NCBI RefSeq assembly: GCF_014161445.1 | Contig: NZ_JABBXA010000028.1 | Span: 29,303-93,302, forward strand | Direction of reading: 5' to 3' | Source of the DNA: Microbispora sp. H13382 | GTDB taxonomy: Bacteria > Actinomycetota > Actinomycetes > Streptosporangiales > Streptosporangiaceae | Length of the DNA: 64,000 nucleotides | Translations under genes and position numbers: made by a program | In this document: in pieces, positions 1 through 8,091 of the stretch | How the letters are laid out: each line of letters begins with the position of its first letter | Numbering within the stretch: position 1 is the stretch's first letter | The notes under the pieces: generated by a model | What the model was told of the DNA's origin: nothing | Seen by the model: the letters and a program-made list of their open reading frames with translations, nothing else | Database searches by the model: none

Positions 1-2
1 GC

Positions 3-1334
3 ATGCTGCACATCGCCAACGGCGAGTTCAGCGGAGCGGGCACCCGGCGCCAGGCCGCCCGCGGCATCGACGACACCCCGGAACGCCACTTCGACGACGT
101 GATGCGGCTGTCCCACGGCAAGGCCGATCGGGACCTCGTCTGGCAGACCGTGCGTGCGCAGGGCGACACGGTCGACTGGCTGGAAAGTGAGGGCTTCGAC
201 TTCGACCCCGCGACCCCGGGCCTCGTCCACGGGCACGAGGTCTACTCGGTGCCGCGCACCTACTGGGGCGTTGAATTCGGCAGGTCGGTGCTGCGGGTGC
301 TGCGGCGGCGGCTCGACGACGCCGTCCGATCGGGCTCGGTGCGGTTGCTCCTCGGCACGCGGGTCCGAAGCGCCGTGCTGGACGACGGCCGGGTGACCGG
401 CGTCGCCGGGACCGGCTCAGACGGCGGTGAGGTGGTCGCGTACGGCGACGCCGTCGTGCTCGCCACCGGCGGGTACGACGCCAACCCGGCCCTGCGCAAC
501 GAGTTCCTCCCTCCCGGCTGTGAGGACGCGATCGTCGCCTGTCTCGACCACGCCACGGGTGACGGGCTGGCGATGGCTGTCGAGATCGGCGCCGACGTCA
601 GCCGCGACGGGTTCTTCATTCCGGTGATGGGGTTGATCCCCGATCCCGGCCGCAGCGGGTTCGCGGTCGACTACCGGGAGGCGTTCCTGGAGTTCGCCCC
701 GGCCTACCGGACCCCGCACGAGATCTGGGTCAACCGCGACGGCAGGCGTTTCGTCGCGGAGGACGGCACCAGCCCCGAGCATCGGGAGCGGGCGCTGCTG
801 CGCCAGCCGGGAATCGCCATGCACGTCGTCTGGGACCGCGCGATCGCCGAGACGGCGGAACCGCTGATCCGCAACGGTGCGGGGGACTGGACCCACGAGC
901 GCATGCTCGCAGAATGTGAGCGCGGCCGATGGATCGTCGCCGCCGACACCATCGAGGAGCTCGCGGAACGGCTCGTCGTGGACGCCGCCGGGCTCACCGC
1001 GACCGTGGAGCGATACAACGCGGCGGTCCGCGCCGGCCACGATCCCGATTTCGGGCGGACGACCCTGCCCGTGCCCATTGGGACACCGCCGTTCTACGGG
1101 ATCACCTCGGTCGCCGCCTCCCTGCTCAGCCGGGACGGCCTGCGGGTGAACGGCGACCTGGCCGTGCTGAACCGCGAAGGCGCTCCCATCCCCGGCCTCT
1201 TCGCCGTGGGAGAGGTGCTCGGCAACAACGTCTTCGCCGGTGACAACTACGTCGGCGGCATGAGCGTGACTCCGGCCATGACACTGGGCCGGCTGCTCGG
1301 CGCGCGGCTCGCGGCCGGCCGGGACGCCTCGTGA
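3..1334 (+). CDS. FAD-dependent dehydrogenase, fumarate reductase/tricarballylate dehydrogenase-like (5' partial)
   Basis: Flavoprotein of the FAD_binding_2 superfamily (fumarate reductase, 3-ketosteroid dehydrogenase, tricarballylate dehydrogenase), expected to oxidise or reduce a C-C bond next to a carboxyl or keto group. The visible 443 residues lack the N-terminal GxGxxG dinucleotide-binding segment. Family members have about 500-560 residues, so the gene starts left of the window and the ATG at 3 is internal. Seen: the FAD-domain stretch VVLATGGYDANP near residue 153 and the C-terminal flavin loop GNNVFAGDNYVGGMSV at about 407-422. Its TGA overlaps the GTG of the next gene (GTGA), so the two are translationally coupled. 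The family is clear; the substrate is not. A tricarballylate- or steroid-type substrate cannot be separated by eye. Confidence 0.85.
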   Translation: MLHIANGEFSGAGTRRQAARGIDDTPERHFDDVMRLSHGKADRDLVWQTVRAQGDTVDWLESEGFDFDPATPGLVHGHEVYSVPRTYWGVEFGRSVLRVLRRRLDDAVRSGSVRLLLGTRVRSAVLDDGRVTGVAGTGSDGGEVVAYGDAVVLATGGYDANPALRNEFLPPGCEDAIVACLDHATGDGLAMAVEIGADVSRDGFFIPVMGLIPDPGRSGFAVDYREAFLEFAPAYRTPHEIWVNRDGRRFVAEDGTSPEHRERALLRQPGIAMHVVWDRAIAETAEPLIRNGAGDWTHERMLAECERGRWIVAADTIEELAERLVVDAAGLTATVERYNAAVRAGHDPDFGRTTLPVPIGTPPFYGITSVAASLLSRDGLRVNGDLAVLNREGAPIPGLFAVGEVLGNNVFAGDNYVGGMSVTPAMTLGRLLGARLAAGRDAS

Positions 1335-2311
1335 GCGCCGGCTCGGGTTCCACGCCGCTGGTCGAGAGCGTCACCTCCGCGGTGATCGGAGTCACCGGCT
1401 TCGACGCCCATCTCGACCTGTTCTGCGGCGAGCTCGGGTTCGAGGTGTCCGGAGAGGGCGTGGTGGCGGCGGCCGACGCGGCACGGCTGTGGGGAGACGG
1501 ACTCGGCGACGTGGAGACCAGGCTGCTCACCGCGGCGGGTGCGGACACCGGCCGGATCCACCTGCTGAAGGTCGCCGAGCCGGTCGCGGCCGCGGCGCAC
1601 CCCCACACGCTGGATGTCGGCCTCGCCGGCATCGATCTCTACACTCGTGACATCCAGGCGTCCCACGACCGCCTGCGGGCGCGGGGCCACCCGTGGGGCA
1701 GCAGGCCGTCGACGTACGAGGTGCCGCTGGGGGAGGGCTCGATATCGGTCACGGAGGGCTTCTGCTTCGGGCCGGACGGGCTCGACATCGTCTTCGTCCA
1801 GCCGGGCGAGGCGCGCGGCACGGTGGCCTGGGACACCGATCCCGCCCGGCACTACACCGAGCTCACCTCCGTGGTCTGTCACGTTCCGGACATCGAGGCT
1901 GAGCTGCGGTTCTGGGGTACCGACGGGCTCGGCCTGTCGGTCTGGTACGACGTGACGTTCAGCTCGCCCGGCCTGGAGGCGATGGCCGGCCTGCCGGCGG
2001 GCACCGCCGTACGGCTGGCGTTCCTCGCCGGAGCCGAGGGCGGGACGACCCGCATCGAGATCGTCCACATCCCCGGAGACGCGCGCGGGGTCGACCGGCG
2101 TGCGTCGCAGCGGCCCGGCCGCGGCCTCGGGCACACGGGATGGTCGGTCCGCACGCGGGATGCCGACGCGGCGGTGACCCGCGCCGTGCGCGCCGGAGGG
2201 CGTGTGCTCTGCCCTCCCTTCGAGGCCACGACTCCGCTGCACGGCACCGCCAGGCTCGCCGTGGCCGACACGCCCAACGGAATCTCCGTGGAGCTCTGGC
2301 AGCCGCTGTGA
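1331..2311 (+). CDS. Two-domain VOC-family protein (extradiol dioxygenase-like), copy 1
   Basis: 326-residue vicinal-oxygen-chelate protein with two glyoxalase/dioxygenase-type modules. The C-terminal half keeps a plausible metal triad in the extradiol dioxygenase layout: His in VVCHVPD, His in LGHTGWSV and Glu in SVELWQP at the extreme C-terminus. It may therefore be a mononuclear-iron or other metal enzyme. It begins with GTG overlapping the upstream TGA by 4 nt and ends the transcript from upstream; the next gene follows after a 126-nt promoter region. A clear paralogue is encoded at 38412-39383, at the other end of the cluster, where the Glu is replaced by Thr. The reaction is not identifiable; a non-catalytic binding role is possible. 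Confidence 0.8.
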   Translation: MSAGSGSTPLVESVTSAVIGVTGFDAHLDLFCGELGFEVSGEGVVAAADAARLWGDGLGDVETRLLTAAGADTGRIHLLKVAEPVAAAAHPHTLDVGLAGIDLYTRDIQASHDRLRARGHPWGSRPSTYEVPLGEGSISVTEGFCFGPDGLDIVFVQPGEARGTVAWDTDPARHYTELTSVVCHVPDIEAELRFWGTDGLGLSVWYDVTFSSPGLEAMAGLPAGTAVRLAFLAGAEGGTTRIEIVHIPGDARGVDRRASQRPGRGLGHTGWSVRTRDADAAVTRAVRAGGRVLCPPFEATTPLHGTARLAVADTPNGISVELWQPL

Positions 2312-2333
2312 GCCGGCTCATTGCGACTGGGTT

Positions 2334-2345
2334 AAACATCAGACC
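2334..2345. promoter_or_regulatory. FadR/FCD-type GntR site candidate
   Basis: AAACATCAGACC, which on the other strand contains GGTCTGATG. It lies 6 nt upstream of the -35 at 2352. Near-identical 12-mers occur at 12486-12497 and 30766-30777. The core fits the GTM-N-KAC pattern known for FadR-subfamily GntR regulators. Linking it to the GntR/FCD protein at 11701 is inference. Confidence 0.45.
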
Positions 2346-2351
2346 AATTCA

Positions 2352-2381
2352 TTGACATGGGGATGGCCGCATTCCTAGGCT
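2352..2381 (+). promoter_or_regulatory. Promoter of the substrate-binding protein operon
   Basis: TTGACA (2352-2357) and TAGGCT (2376-2381) with an 18-nt spacer, the same architecture as at 12473 and 30780. The composite operator starts 5 nt after the -10, over the expected transcription start. Confidence 0.65.
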
Positions 2382-2385
2382 CACC

Positions 2386-2410
2386 GTAACGCTGTTCCGC
2401 ACAGTGGAAT
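2386..2410 (+). promoter_or_regulatory. Composite operator, site 1
   Basis: Half-sites GTAAC, GTTCC and GGAAT with spacers of 3 and 7 nt. This is one of eight copies of GAAAC-N3-GTTCC-N7-GGAAC in the cluster. It lies between the -10 and the ribosome-binding site of the gene at 2438, a position expected for repression. Confidence 0.75.
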
Positions 2411-2437
2411 CTAAGTCAAGAGAACAGGAGGTGGCAC

Positions 2438-3670
2438 GTGCGCGGACCAGGTATTCGATGGGTGGCGGCGGCGGCCGTCGGCGCACTGGTGCTCTCCGGA
2501 TGCGCGAGCAAGGAAGAGCGGGCCGCCGAGGCGGGCGGAACGAGCGGCTCGGGCTGGACCGCGGGCACCGACACCATCAAGATCGGGCTCATCAGTCCCA
2601 TGACCGGCGCCTACTCGATCCTCGGAATTCTGCAGGAGAACTCGATCCGGGTGGAGATGGACCGGATCAACCAGGCGGGCGGCATCGGCGGGGCCAAGCT
2701 GGAACTGGTCATCCGGGACTCCGCGCTCGACCCGGGCAAGGCCGTCCAGGCGACCAACGAGATGGTGGGCGACAGCCAGGTCAAGATGGTGGTGGGCCCC
2801 TCGCTCTCGGCGTTCTACAACGCCGCCAAGGGGATCTACGAGCAGAACCGCATGCTCAACTGCCAGCCCGGGGTCGGCACGGGTGACTTCGGCGTCCTCA
2901 AGTACGGCTTCCGCTCCCAGGACCCCAACGACATCGGGGTCGAGAAGATGACGCAGTATCTCCAGAGCGCGGGCGTCAAGTCGGTCGGACTCGTGTACGA
3001 GGCCGACGACACCGGCAAGGCGATGGACGGCTACCTCAAGGAGTTCGCGCCCAAGTACGGGCTCACCTACCTGGGCTACCAGCAGACCCGTCCCGACGAC
3101 CAGTCGCATCGGCCGTACATCGACAAGCTCAAGGACGCCGGGGCCATCATGGTCTCCAGCAACGCCAGCGGCGCGAAGACGATGGCGGCGGCCGACGAGG
3201 CCGGTTACAAGGGCCTGATGGTCGGCACGTCCGGGCTGCAGAACGTGTCCTTCCTCGACGCGGCCCAGGATCTCGCCATCGGTTCCGTCTTCGCGGCGGG
3301 CAACCTGCAGTTCAACATCCGCGACAAGGCCACGTGGAAGGCCGGCTACCGCACCCACGTCGAGGCGATCGAGAAGCGTTTCGGGGTGGTCGAGGGGCCG
3401 AAGTCCGGCGCGAAGATGCCGAAGGGCACCGCCATCGCGGCCGACTGCGTCACCGCGTTCGCCGCGGCGGCGGAAAGCGCCAAGTCGCTCGACCCAGACA
3501 AGCTGGCCGGGGCGATGGCGCAGCTCGACGTCCCCGACACCCAGACCCCGTCCGGCAACACGATCAAGCCGGCGGACCACGAGTTCTACCACGTCGGCGA
3601 CATCCACATCTACCGCTGGGACAAGGACGCCGACGGCTGGTTCATCACCGATGTCACCCCGAAGTCCTGA
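2438..3670 (+). CDS. LIV-type ABC transporter substrate-binding lipoprotein, copy 1
   Basis: Extracytoplasmic binding protein of the branched-chain amino acid/amide (Peripla_BP_6) class, 410 residues. The GTG at 2438 has AGGAGG 6 nt upstream. The signal peptide ends in the lipobox LSGC, so the mature protein is lipid-anchored at Cys22. The mature protein starts with the typical IKIGLISPMTG strand, and GPSLSAFYNAAK marks the ligand-binding loop. The next gene encodes a close paralogue. No permease or ATPase is adjacent; the matching LivH, LivM-LivG and LivF genes lie at 30880-34357 and share the same operator, so the two loci probably form one importer. The ligand is unknown; family members also bind aromatic acids and amides. 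Confidence 0.92.
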   Translation: MRGPGIRWVAAAAVGALVLSGCASKEERAAEAGGTSGSGWTAGTDTIKIGLISPMTGAYSILGILQENSIRVEMDRINQAGGIGGAKLELVIRDSALDPGKAVQATNEMVGDSQVKMVVGPSLSAFYNAAKGIYEQNRMLNCQPGVGTGDFGVLKYGFRSQDPNDIGVEKMTQYLQSAGVKSVGLVYEADDTGKAMDGYLKEFAPKYGLTYLGYQQTRPDDQSHRPYIDKLKDAGAIMVSSNASGAKTMAAADEAGYKGLMVGTSGLQNVSFLDAAQDLAIGSVFAAGNLQFNIRDKATWKAGYRTHVEAIEKRFGVVEGPKSGAKMPKGTAIAADCVTAFAAAAESAKSLDPDKLAGAMAQLDVPDTQTPSGNTIKPADHEFYHVGDIHIYRWDKDADGWFITDVTPKS

Positions 3671-3703
3671 TAAAGCCTGATCTTCGCCCGAAAGGATCCC
3701 CCC

Positions 3704-4933
3704 ATGGCCCTCACCACCGGTCGCAAACTGACCGCGCTGCTCGGCGCGGCCCTGCTGCTCACCGCCTGCGCGAGCAAGGAGGAACGCGCCCGAGACGCGC
3801 AGACATCCTCCGGCAGCGGCTGGAGCGTCGGGCGTCCAGTGGTGAAGGTCGGCCTCATCGGTCCCATGACCGGGCCGTTCGCCGTCGCCGGCATCTCGCT
3901 GGAGAACTCGCTGAAGGTCGAGATCGACCGGCTCAACGCCGACGGCGGCGTCGGCGGAGCCAAGCTCGAGCTCGTGGTCCGCGACTCCGGCCTCGACCCG
4001 GCGAAGGCCGTGCAGGCCGCGAACGAGTTCGCCGGCGACGACGGCATCGGCCTGGTGGTGGGGCCGGCGCTGTCGGCGTTCTACAACGCCGCCAAGGGCA
4101 GTTTCGAAAGCGGCAGGAAGGTCAACTGCCAGCCTATGGTGGCGACCGGCGACTTCAGCTCGTTGAAGTACGGGTTCCGCGCCCAGGACCCGGTCAGCCT
4201 CGACGTCGCGAAGATGATCGCCCACCTCAAGGCGGAGGGGGTCACCTCGATCGGCGTGATCTACGAGGGAGACGACGCGGGCAAGGGCACGGCCGACGAG
4301 GTCAAGGTCCAGGCGGAGGCGGCGGGCCTGACCTGGAAGGGCTTCGAGGCGACCCGGCCCGACGACCAGTCGCACCGCGCGTACGTCGACAAGCTCAAGG
4401 ACGCCGGGGCGATCTGGATCTCCAACTCCGCGAGCGGCGCCAAGACCATGGCCGCTGCGAGTGAGGCGGGTTACCGGGGGCTCATCGTCGGCGGTTCCGG
4501 CGCCCGCAACATCTCCTTCGTCGAGGCGGCGGGCGACGCCGCGGACGGCGCGCTCTTCAGCGCCACCTATTACCCGTACCCGAGCCGCGACGCCCGGGAC
4601 ACATGGAAGCCGGGCTACCGGCAGCACGTCGAGGAGATCGAGAAGCGGTTCGGCAGGAACGTGGGCCCGAAGACCGGCGCCGAGTCGCCCAAGGCCGCCG
4701 AGATCGCCGCCGACTGCGTGCTCGCGTACGTGAAGGCGGCCGACCAGGCCCGCTCTCTCGAACCCGACGCCGTCACCGCCGCGCTCGACAAGATTGAGAT
4801 CTCCGACCAGGAGACCCCGTCCGGAAACTCCGTCTCCCCCGACAAGCACGAGTTCTACGGCATGGACGACATCCACGTCTACCAGTGGAAGAAGGACGAC
4901 AAGGGCTGGACCACCGTCGAAGTCACCAAGTGA
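3704..4933 (+). CDS. LIV-type ABC transporter substrate-binding lipoprotein, copy 2
   Basis: Tandem paralogue of the preceding gene (409 residues). Both share the CASKEERA start of the mature protein, the GLVVGPALSAFYNAAKG loop, the RPDDQSHR segment and the KLKDAGAI segment. The lipobox is LTAC, followed by a serine/glycine linker. The ATG at 3704 follows an AAAGGA ribosome-binding site 33 nt after the upstream stop, so both are co-transcribed. Two divergent receptors served by one permease set is a known arrangement for widening substrate range. The best alternative is that one copy is a sensor. The next gene starts 1 nt after the stop. Confidence 0.92.
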   Translation: MALTTGRKLTALLGAALLLTACASKEERARDAQTSSGSGWSVGRPVVKVGLIGPMTGPFAVAGISLENSLKVEIDRLNADGGVGGAKLELVVRDSGLDPAKAVQAANEFAGDDGIGLVVGPALSAFYNAAKGSFESGRKVNCQPMVATGDFSSLKYGFRAQDPVSLDVAKMIAHLKAEGVTSIGVIYEGDDAGKGTADEVKVQAEAAGLTWKGFEATRPDDQSHRAYVDKLKDAGAIWISNSASGAKTMAAASEAGYRGLIVGGSGARNISFVEAAGDAADGALFSATYYPYPSRDARDTWKPGYRQHVEEIEKRFGRNVGPKTGAESPKAAEIAADCVLAYVKAADQARSLEPDAVTAALDKIEISDQETPSGNSVSPDKHEFYGMDDIHVYQWKKDDKGWTTVEVTK

Positions 4934-4934
4934 C

Positions 4935-6566
4935 GTGGAACGGCACTTGGTGACGGTCGGTGAGCGCCAGGTCCATTACCTGAGGGCGGGGTGTGGCCTG
5001 CCGGTCGTGCTCCTGCACGCCTCGCCCGGCGACCACCGGCCACTGCGTGAACTGGTCCGGGAGCTGGCGCCCTGGTTCAGCGTGTACGCGCTCGACACTC
5101 CCGGTCACGGCGGGTCCGACCGGCTCCCGGCCGCCGAGCCGGGCGTCGAGGACTACGGCGCCGCGCTCGGGGAGACGCTGACCGCGCTCGGCCTGGAGCG
5201 GGTCCACCTGTACGGCACGCACACCGGAGCGAAGATCGCACTGGCGTTCGCCGTCGAGCACCCGGAACGGGTCGCGTCCCTCGTGCTCGACGGACTGGGG
5301 ATCTCGACCCCCGGGGAACGGGCCGACCAGCTCGCGAACTACCTTCCTCCCGTGCTGCCGCGAGGGGACGGAACCCACCTGGTCGCGGCGTGGCACCAGG
5401 TGCGCAACATGTTCCTGTTCTGGCCCTGGTACCGGGAGGAGCCGGGAGCACGGCTGTCCGCGGCGATGCCGGACCCCGAACAGCTGCACGACGTGACGGC
5501 GGGCCTGCTCGAAGCGGGGGAGGCGTACCCGCTGGCATACCGGGCGGCGTTCACCTGCGACCCGGTGCCGATGCTGGCACGGCTCGCGGTGCCGACCCTC
5601 GTGCTGGCCTCGCCCGGCGACCCGTTGCACGCGCACCTCGCCCGGATTCCGGCCGCGGGGGCCGGGGTCCGCGTCGAGCATCCGCCGTTTGGAGCCGGTC
5701 CCGCGCATGTGGCGGCCCGGCTGCGCGCCCAGGCGACGGGGTGTTCCGCCGGCGTGCGGGAGGCGCCGGAACCGCCGGGGCCGCTCCTCGCGGACCGGCT
5801 GTCCCGTCGCTATGTCCGGACCCGGCTGGGTCAGAGCCTGATCAGGTGGATCGCGCCGGCGGCCGGCGCCAGGCCGTTGGCGGTCCTGCCGCCGGCTCCG
5901 GCCTCCGGGCGGGCGGTGGAGCGACTGCTGGCGCGGGCCGGCAGCAGCCGCCCCGCGCTCGCCGTCGACCTGCCGGGCACCGGCGACTCGGAGCTCGACG
6001 GTCCCCTCGACGTGGACGCGGGTGAGCTGGCCGGGGCCGTGGTGGACATGCTGGACGAGGCCGGTCTGGACACGGTCGACCTGTACGGCACGGGCGCGGG
6101 CGGCGCGATCGCCGCCGAGGTGGCCCGGCGCCATCCGGCGCGCGTGCACGCCCTGGCGCTGGCCGCGCTGCCCGACCCGGACCGGGTTTCCGCCGGCCTC
6201 GTGGCGGCACGCACCCCCGACCTCACCCCGGACGACCACGGGATCCACCTGCTGCGGGCATGGCACCTGGTCCGCGACGGCGCGCTCCGCGCCGGCCAGG
6301 TCTACGACGGGCGGGCTCTGGGCGAGCCGCATCGCAGGGTCCTCGACATCGTCAAGGCCTGGCCCTCGTACGGCTCCGCCTTCCGGGTCGCGGCGCTCGC
6401 CGCCCTCGCCCGGCAGCCGGCCGATCTCCGAGCCCCGGTCGTCGCCGCGGATCCGATCTGGGACCCGTTCCTGGCCGCGACGGAGATCATCCAGCCGTCC
6501 TCCCGCCGTGATGGCCGGGGTGGCGTCGACGAACTGCTCAGCGCTCTGGACGAGGCGGGAACATGA
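4935..6566 (+). CDS. Tandem alpha/beta-hydrolase fold fusion with non-canonical nucleophile elbows
   Basis: 543-residue protein made of two alpha/beta-hydrolase fold units, about 1-275 and 300-543. Unit 1 shows the oxyanion strand VVLLHASPG, the DTPGHGGSD turn and a nucleophile elbow GTHTG (94-98). Unit 2 shows LAVDLPGTGDSE and the elbow GTGAG (385-389). The canonical GxSxG serine is thus His in the first unit and Gly in the second. His-containing elbows occur in some annotated hydrolases, but standard serine hydrolysis looks impossible in either unit. GTG 4935 is chosen because it lies 1 nt after the upstream stop; no good ribosome-binding site is seen, suggesting coupling. GTG 4950 is an alternative. 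It ends with an ATGA overlap to the next gene. Role unknown. Confidence 0.8.
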   Translation: MERHLVTVGERQVHYLRAGCGLPVVLLHASPGDHRPLRELVRELAPWFSVYALDTPGHGGSDRLPAAEPGVEDYGAALGETLTALGLERVHLYGTHTGAKIALAFAVEHPERVASLVLDGLGISTPGERADQLANYLPPVLPRGDGTHLVAAWHQVRNMFLFWPWYREEPGARLSAAMPDPEQLHDVTAGLLEAGEAYPLAYRAAFTCDPVPMLARLAVPTLVLASPGDPLHAHLARIPAAGAGVRVEHPPFGAGPAHVAARLRAQATGCSAGVREAPEPPGPLLADRLSRRYVRTRLGQSLIRWIAPAAGARPLAVLPPAPASGRAVERLLARAGSSRPALAVDLPGTGDSELDGPLDVDAGELAGAVVDMLDEAGLDTVDLYGTGAGGAIAAEVARRHPARVHALALAALPDPDRVSAGLVAARTPDLTPDDHGIHLLRAWHLVRDGALRAGQVYDGRALGEPHRRVLDIVKAWPSYGSAFRVAALAALARQPADLRAPVVAADPIWDPFLAATEIIQPSSRRDGRGGVDELLSALDEAGT

Positions 6567-7243
6567 GCCGATACCGGTACGGAGTCATCGACTACGTCGG
6601 CGACGGCGTCGGCCTCCGCGGCCGGGAGGAGTGGACGCTCACCGTCGCCGAGGACGGCACCCGCACGCTGCGCGCCCACTGCCGCATGTGGGACAGCCGG
6701 ATCGAACGCGATGTCGTGCATACGGTCTCGCCCGCGTTCCGCCCGATGCGGACCTTCATCAGCCATCGGCTGGCCGGGGAGTTTCTCGGGGAGGGCTGGT
6801 TCGTCACGGGGGATGCCCTGCTGGAATCGCACCTGCTGCTCCGTGAGGCGGGCCACGCGTCGCAGCGGATCGATCTTGCGGCGCCCCCGCCGTTCTTCGT
6901 CCCGCACGCGGTCTGCTGCGACTCCTGGATCGTGCCCTCCTATGACCTGGCCGCAGGCGGACGGCAGGCACTGGTGGGCGGGTTCCGCTCCTCGCCCCGG
7001 CCCGACGGCGCCACGGGCCCGTACGCCGAGGAGATGACCGGCATCACCGCGGCCCTCGTCGGCGCGGAGACGGTCGCCGTCCCCGCCGGGACCTTCGCCA
7101 CCTGGCACTTCCTGCTGACCAGCGACGGCGGCGCGGAGGAGCACCTGTGGACGAGCCGCGACGGGGACTGGCTGATGGTGCGACTGCGCTCCGACCGGCT
7201 CTCCTCGACCTACCACCTCGCCGAGCTGCGCGAAGGGACGTGA
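6563..7243 (+). CDS. Conserved-looking protein of unknown function
   Basis: 226 residues, ATGA overlap with the fusion hydrolase, so translated with it. I do not recognise a catalytic motif. The layout is beta-rich, with a central VPSYDLAAGG segment and a C-terminal part (VPAGTFATWHF, then HLWTSRDGDWLMVRLR, then YHLAEL) that resembles the repetitive strands of DUF3108/LolA-like lipid-binding folds. There is no signal peptide or membrane segment, so it is cytoplasmic. It is last in the binding-protein operon and faces the convergent SDR gene. A ligand-binding or accessory role for the hydrolase fusion is only a guess. Confidence 0.7.
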   Translation: MSRYRYGVIDYVGDGVGLRGREEWTLTVAEDGTRTLRAHCRMWDSRIERDVVHTVSPAFRPMRTFISHRLAGEFLGEGWFVTGDALLESHLLLREAGHASQRIDLAAPPPFFVPHAVCCDSWIVPSYDLAAGGRQALVGGFRSSPRPDGATGPYAEEMTGITAALVGAETVAVPAGTFATWHFLLTSDGGAEEHLWTSRDGDWLMVRLRSDRLSSTYHLAELREGT

Positions 7244-7337
7244 CGCCCCCGATGGCCGGACGGAGCGGATGATCCGGCTCCCCCGCGCCGACGGGCCGTA
7301 CGGCCGCCCGGCGGGCCCTGCTGCCACGCCCCGACGT

Positions 7338-7361
7338 CGGCCCACGCGCACCCGTGGGCCG
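7338..7361. terminator. GC-rich hairpin between convergent genes
   Basis: Perfect 9-bp stem CGGCCCACG/CGTGGGCCG with a 6-nt loop, between the stops at 7243 (+) and 7375 (-). There is no T-tract on either strand. Such I-shaped hairpins are common terminators in actinomycetes, and this one could act in both directions. Confidence 0.45.
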
Positions 7362-7374
7362 CGTGGGCCGGGCT

Positions 7375-8091
7375 TCAGGCCGGGGGGAGCTGTCCCAGGT
7401 CGAGGCGGGTGACCACGGCGGCGCCGTCGAGCGCGACCAGGTTCCGCACCAGCTCGCCGACGACGGAGGCGTCCAGCCGGTCGGGGTTGAACCGGCTGGA
7501 CAGCTCGCTTTTCACCATGGCCGCGACCACGAGGTCCGTCACTTTCACCAGGCGGTCGGAAAGCTCCGCGCGGAGCGTGTCGGACAGGCCGAGCAGCCCG
7601 AACTTCGACGCGGAATACGCCGCTCCCGTGGGGTAGCCGCGCAGGCCCGCGCCGGAGTTCACGTTGACGATGTGGCCGCGTTTGCCCGCGACGGGTTCCT
7701 GCCGGATCATCTGCCGGGCCGCGGCGCGGGCGCACAGGAACGCGCCGGTGAGGTTCGCGTCCAGAGTCTCCCGCCACGCCTCGTCCGTCAGTTCCAGGAT
7801 CTCGCTCTTGCGGAACACTCCGGCATTGTTGACCAGTACGTCGAGCCTGCCGTACTCGCGGGCGACGCGGGCGACCACATGGTCGACCTGCTCCGTCACC
7901 GTGACGTCGAGCGGCACGCCGGTCGCGGCGCCTCCCGCGGCCCGGATCGCCTCGGCCACCTCGGACACCCGGTTCGCGCGCCGGCCGGCGCACACCACCG
8001 CGTACCCCGCCGCCGCCAGGGACTCGGCGATCGCTCGCCCGAGTCCGCTGCCCGCGCCCGTCACCAGGGCGACTCCGGCGCTCACCGACAT
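7375..8091 (-). CDS. SDR-family NAD(P)-dependent oxidoreductase
   Basis: Classical short-chain dehydrogenase, 238 residues, oxidising or reducing a hydroxyl/keto group. Seen: TGAGSGLGRA cofactor loop (about 10-19), NNAG strand, the catalytic Ser region VNVNSGAG and the YSASKFG motif holding the Tyr-Lys pair. The ATG at 8091 is chosen because it starts the Rossmann strand and overlaps the end of the upstream VOC gene by 10 nt. A start at 8184 would add an arginine/proline-rich shadow of that gene. Last gene of the minus-strand block that begins at 11571. Substrate unknown. Confidence 0.9.
   Translation of the reverse strand: MSVSAGVALVTGAGSGLGRAIAESLAAAGYAVVCAGRRANRVSEVAEAIRAAGGAATGVPLDVTVTEQVDHVVARVAREYGRLDVLVNNAGVFRKSEILELTDEAWRETLDANLTGAFLCARAAARQMIRQEPVAGKRGHIVNVNSGAGLRGYPTGAAYSASKFGLLGLSDTLRAELSDRLVKVTDLVVAAMVKSELSSRFNPDRLDASVVGELVRNLVALDGAAVVTRLDLGQLPPA

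Noticed and set aside
2411..4876. 821-codon open frame on the minus strand
   Set aside because: It mirrors the two tandem lipoprotein genes, has no domain sense and repeats because those genes are paralogues; a GC-rich shadow.
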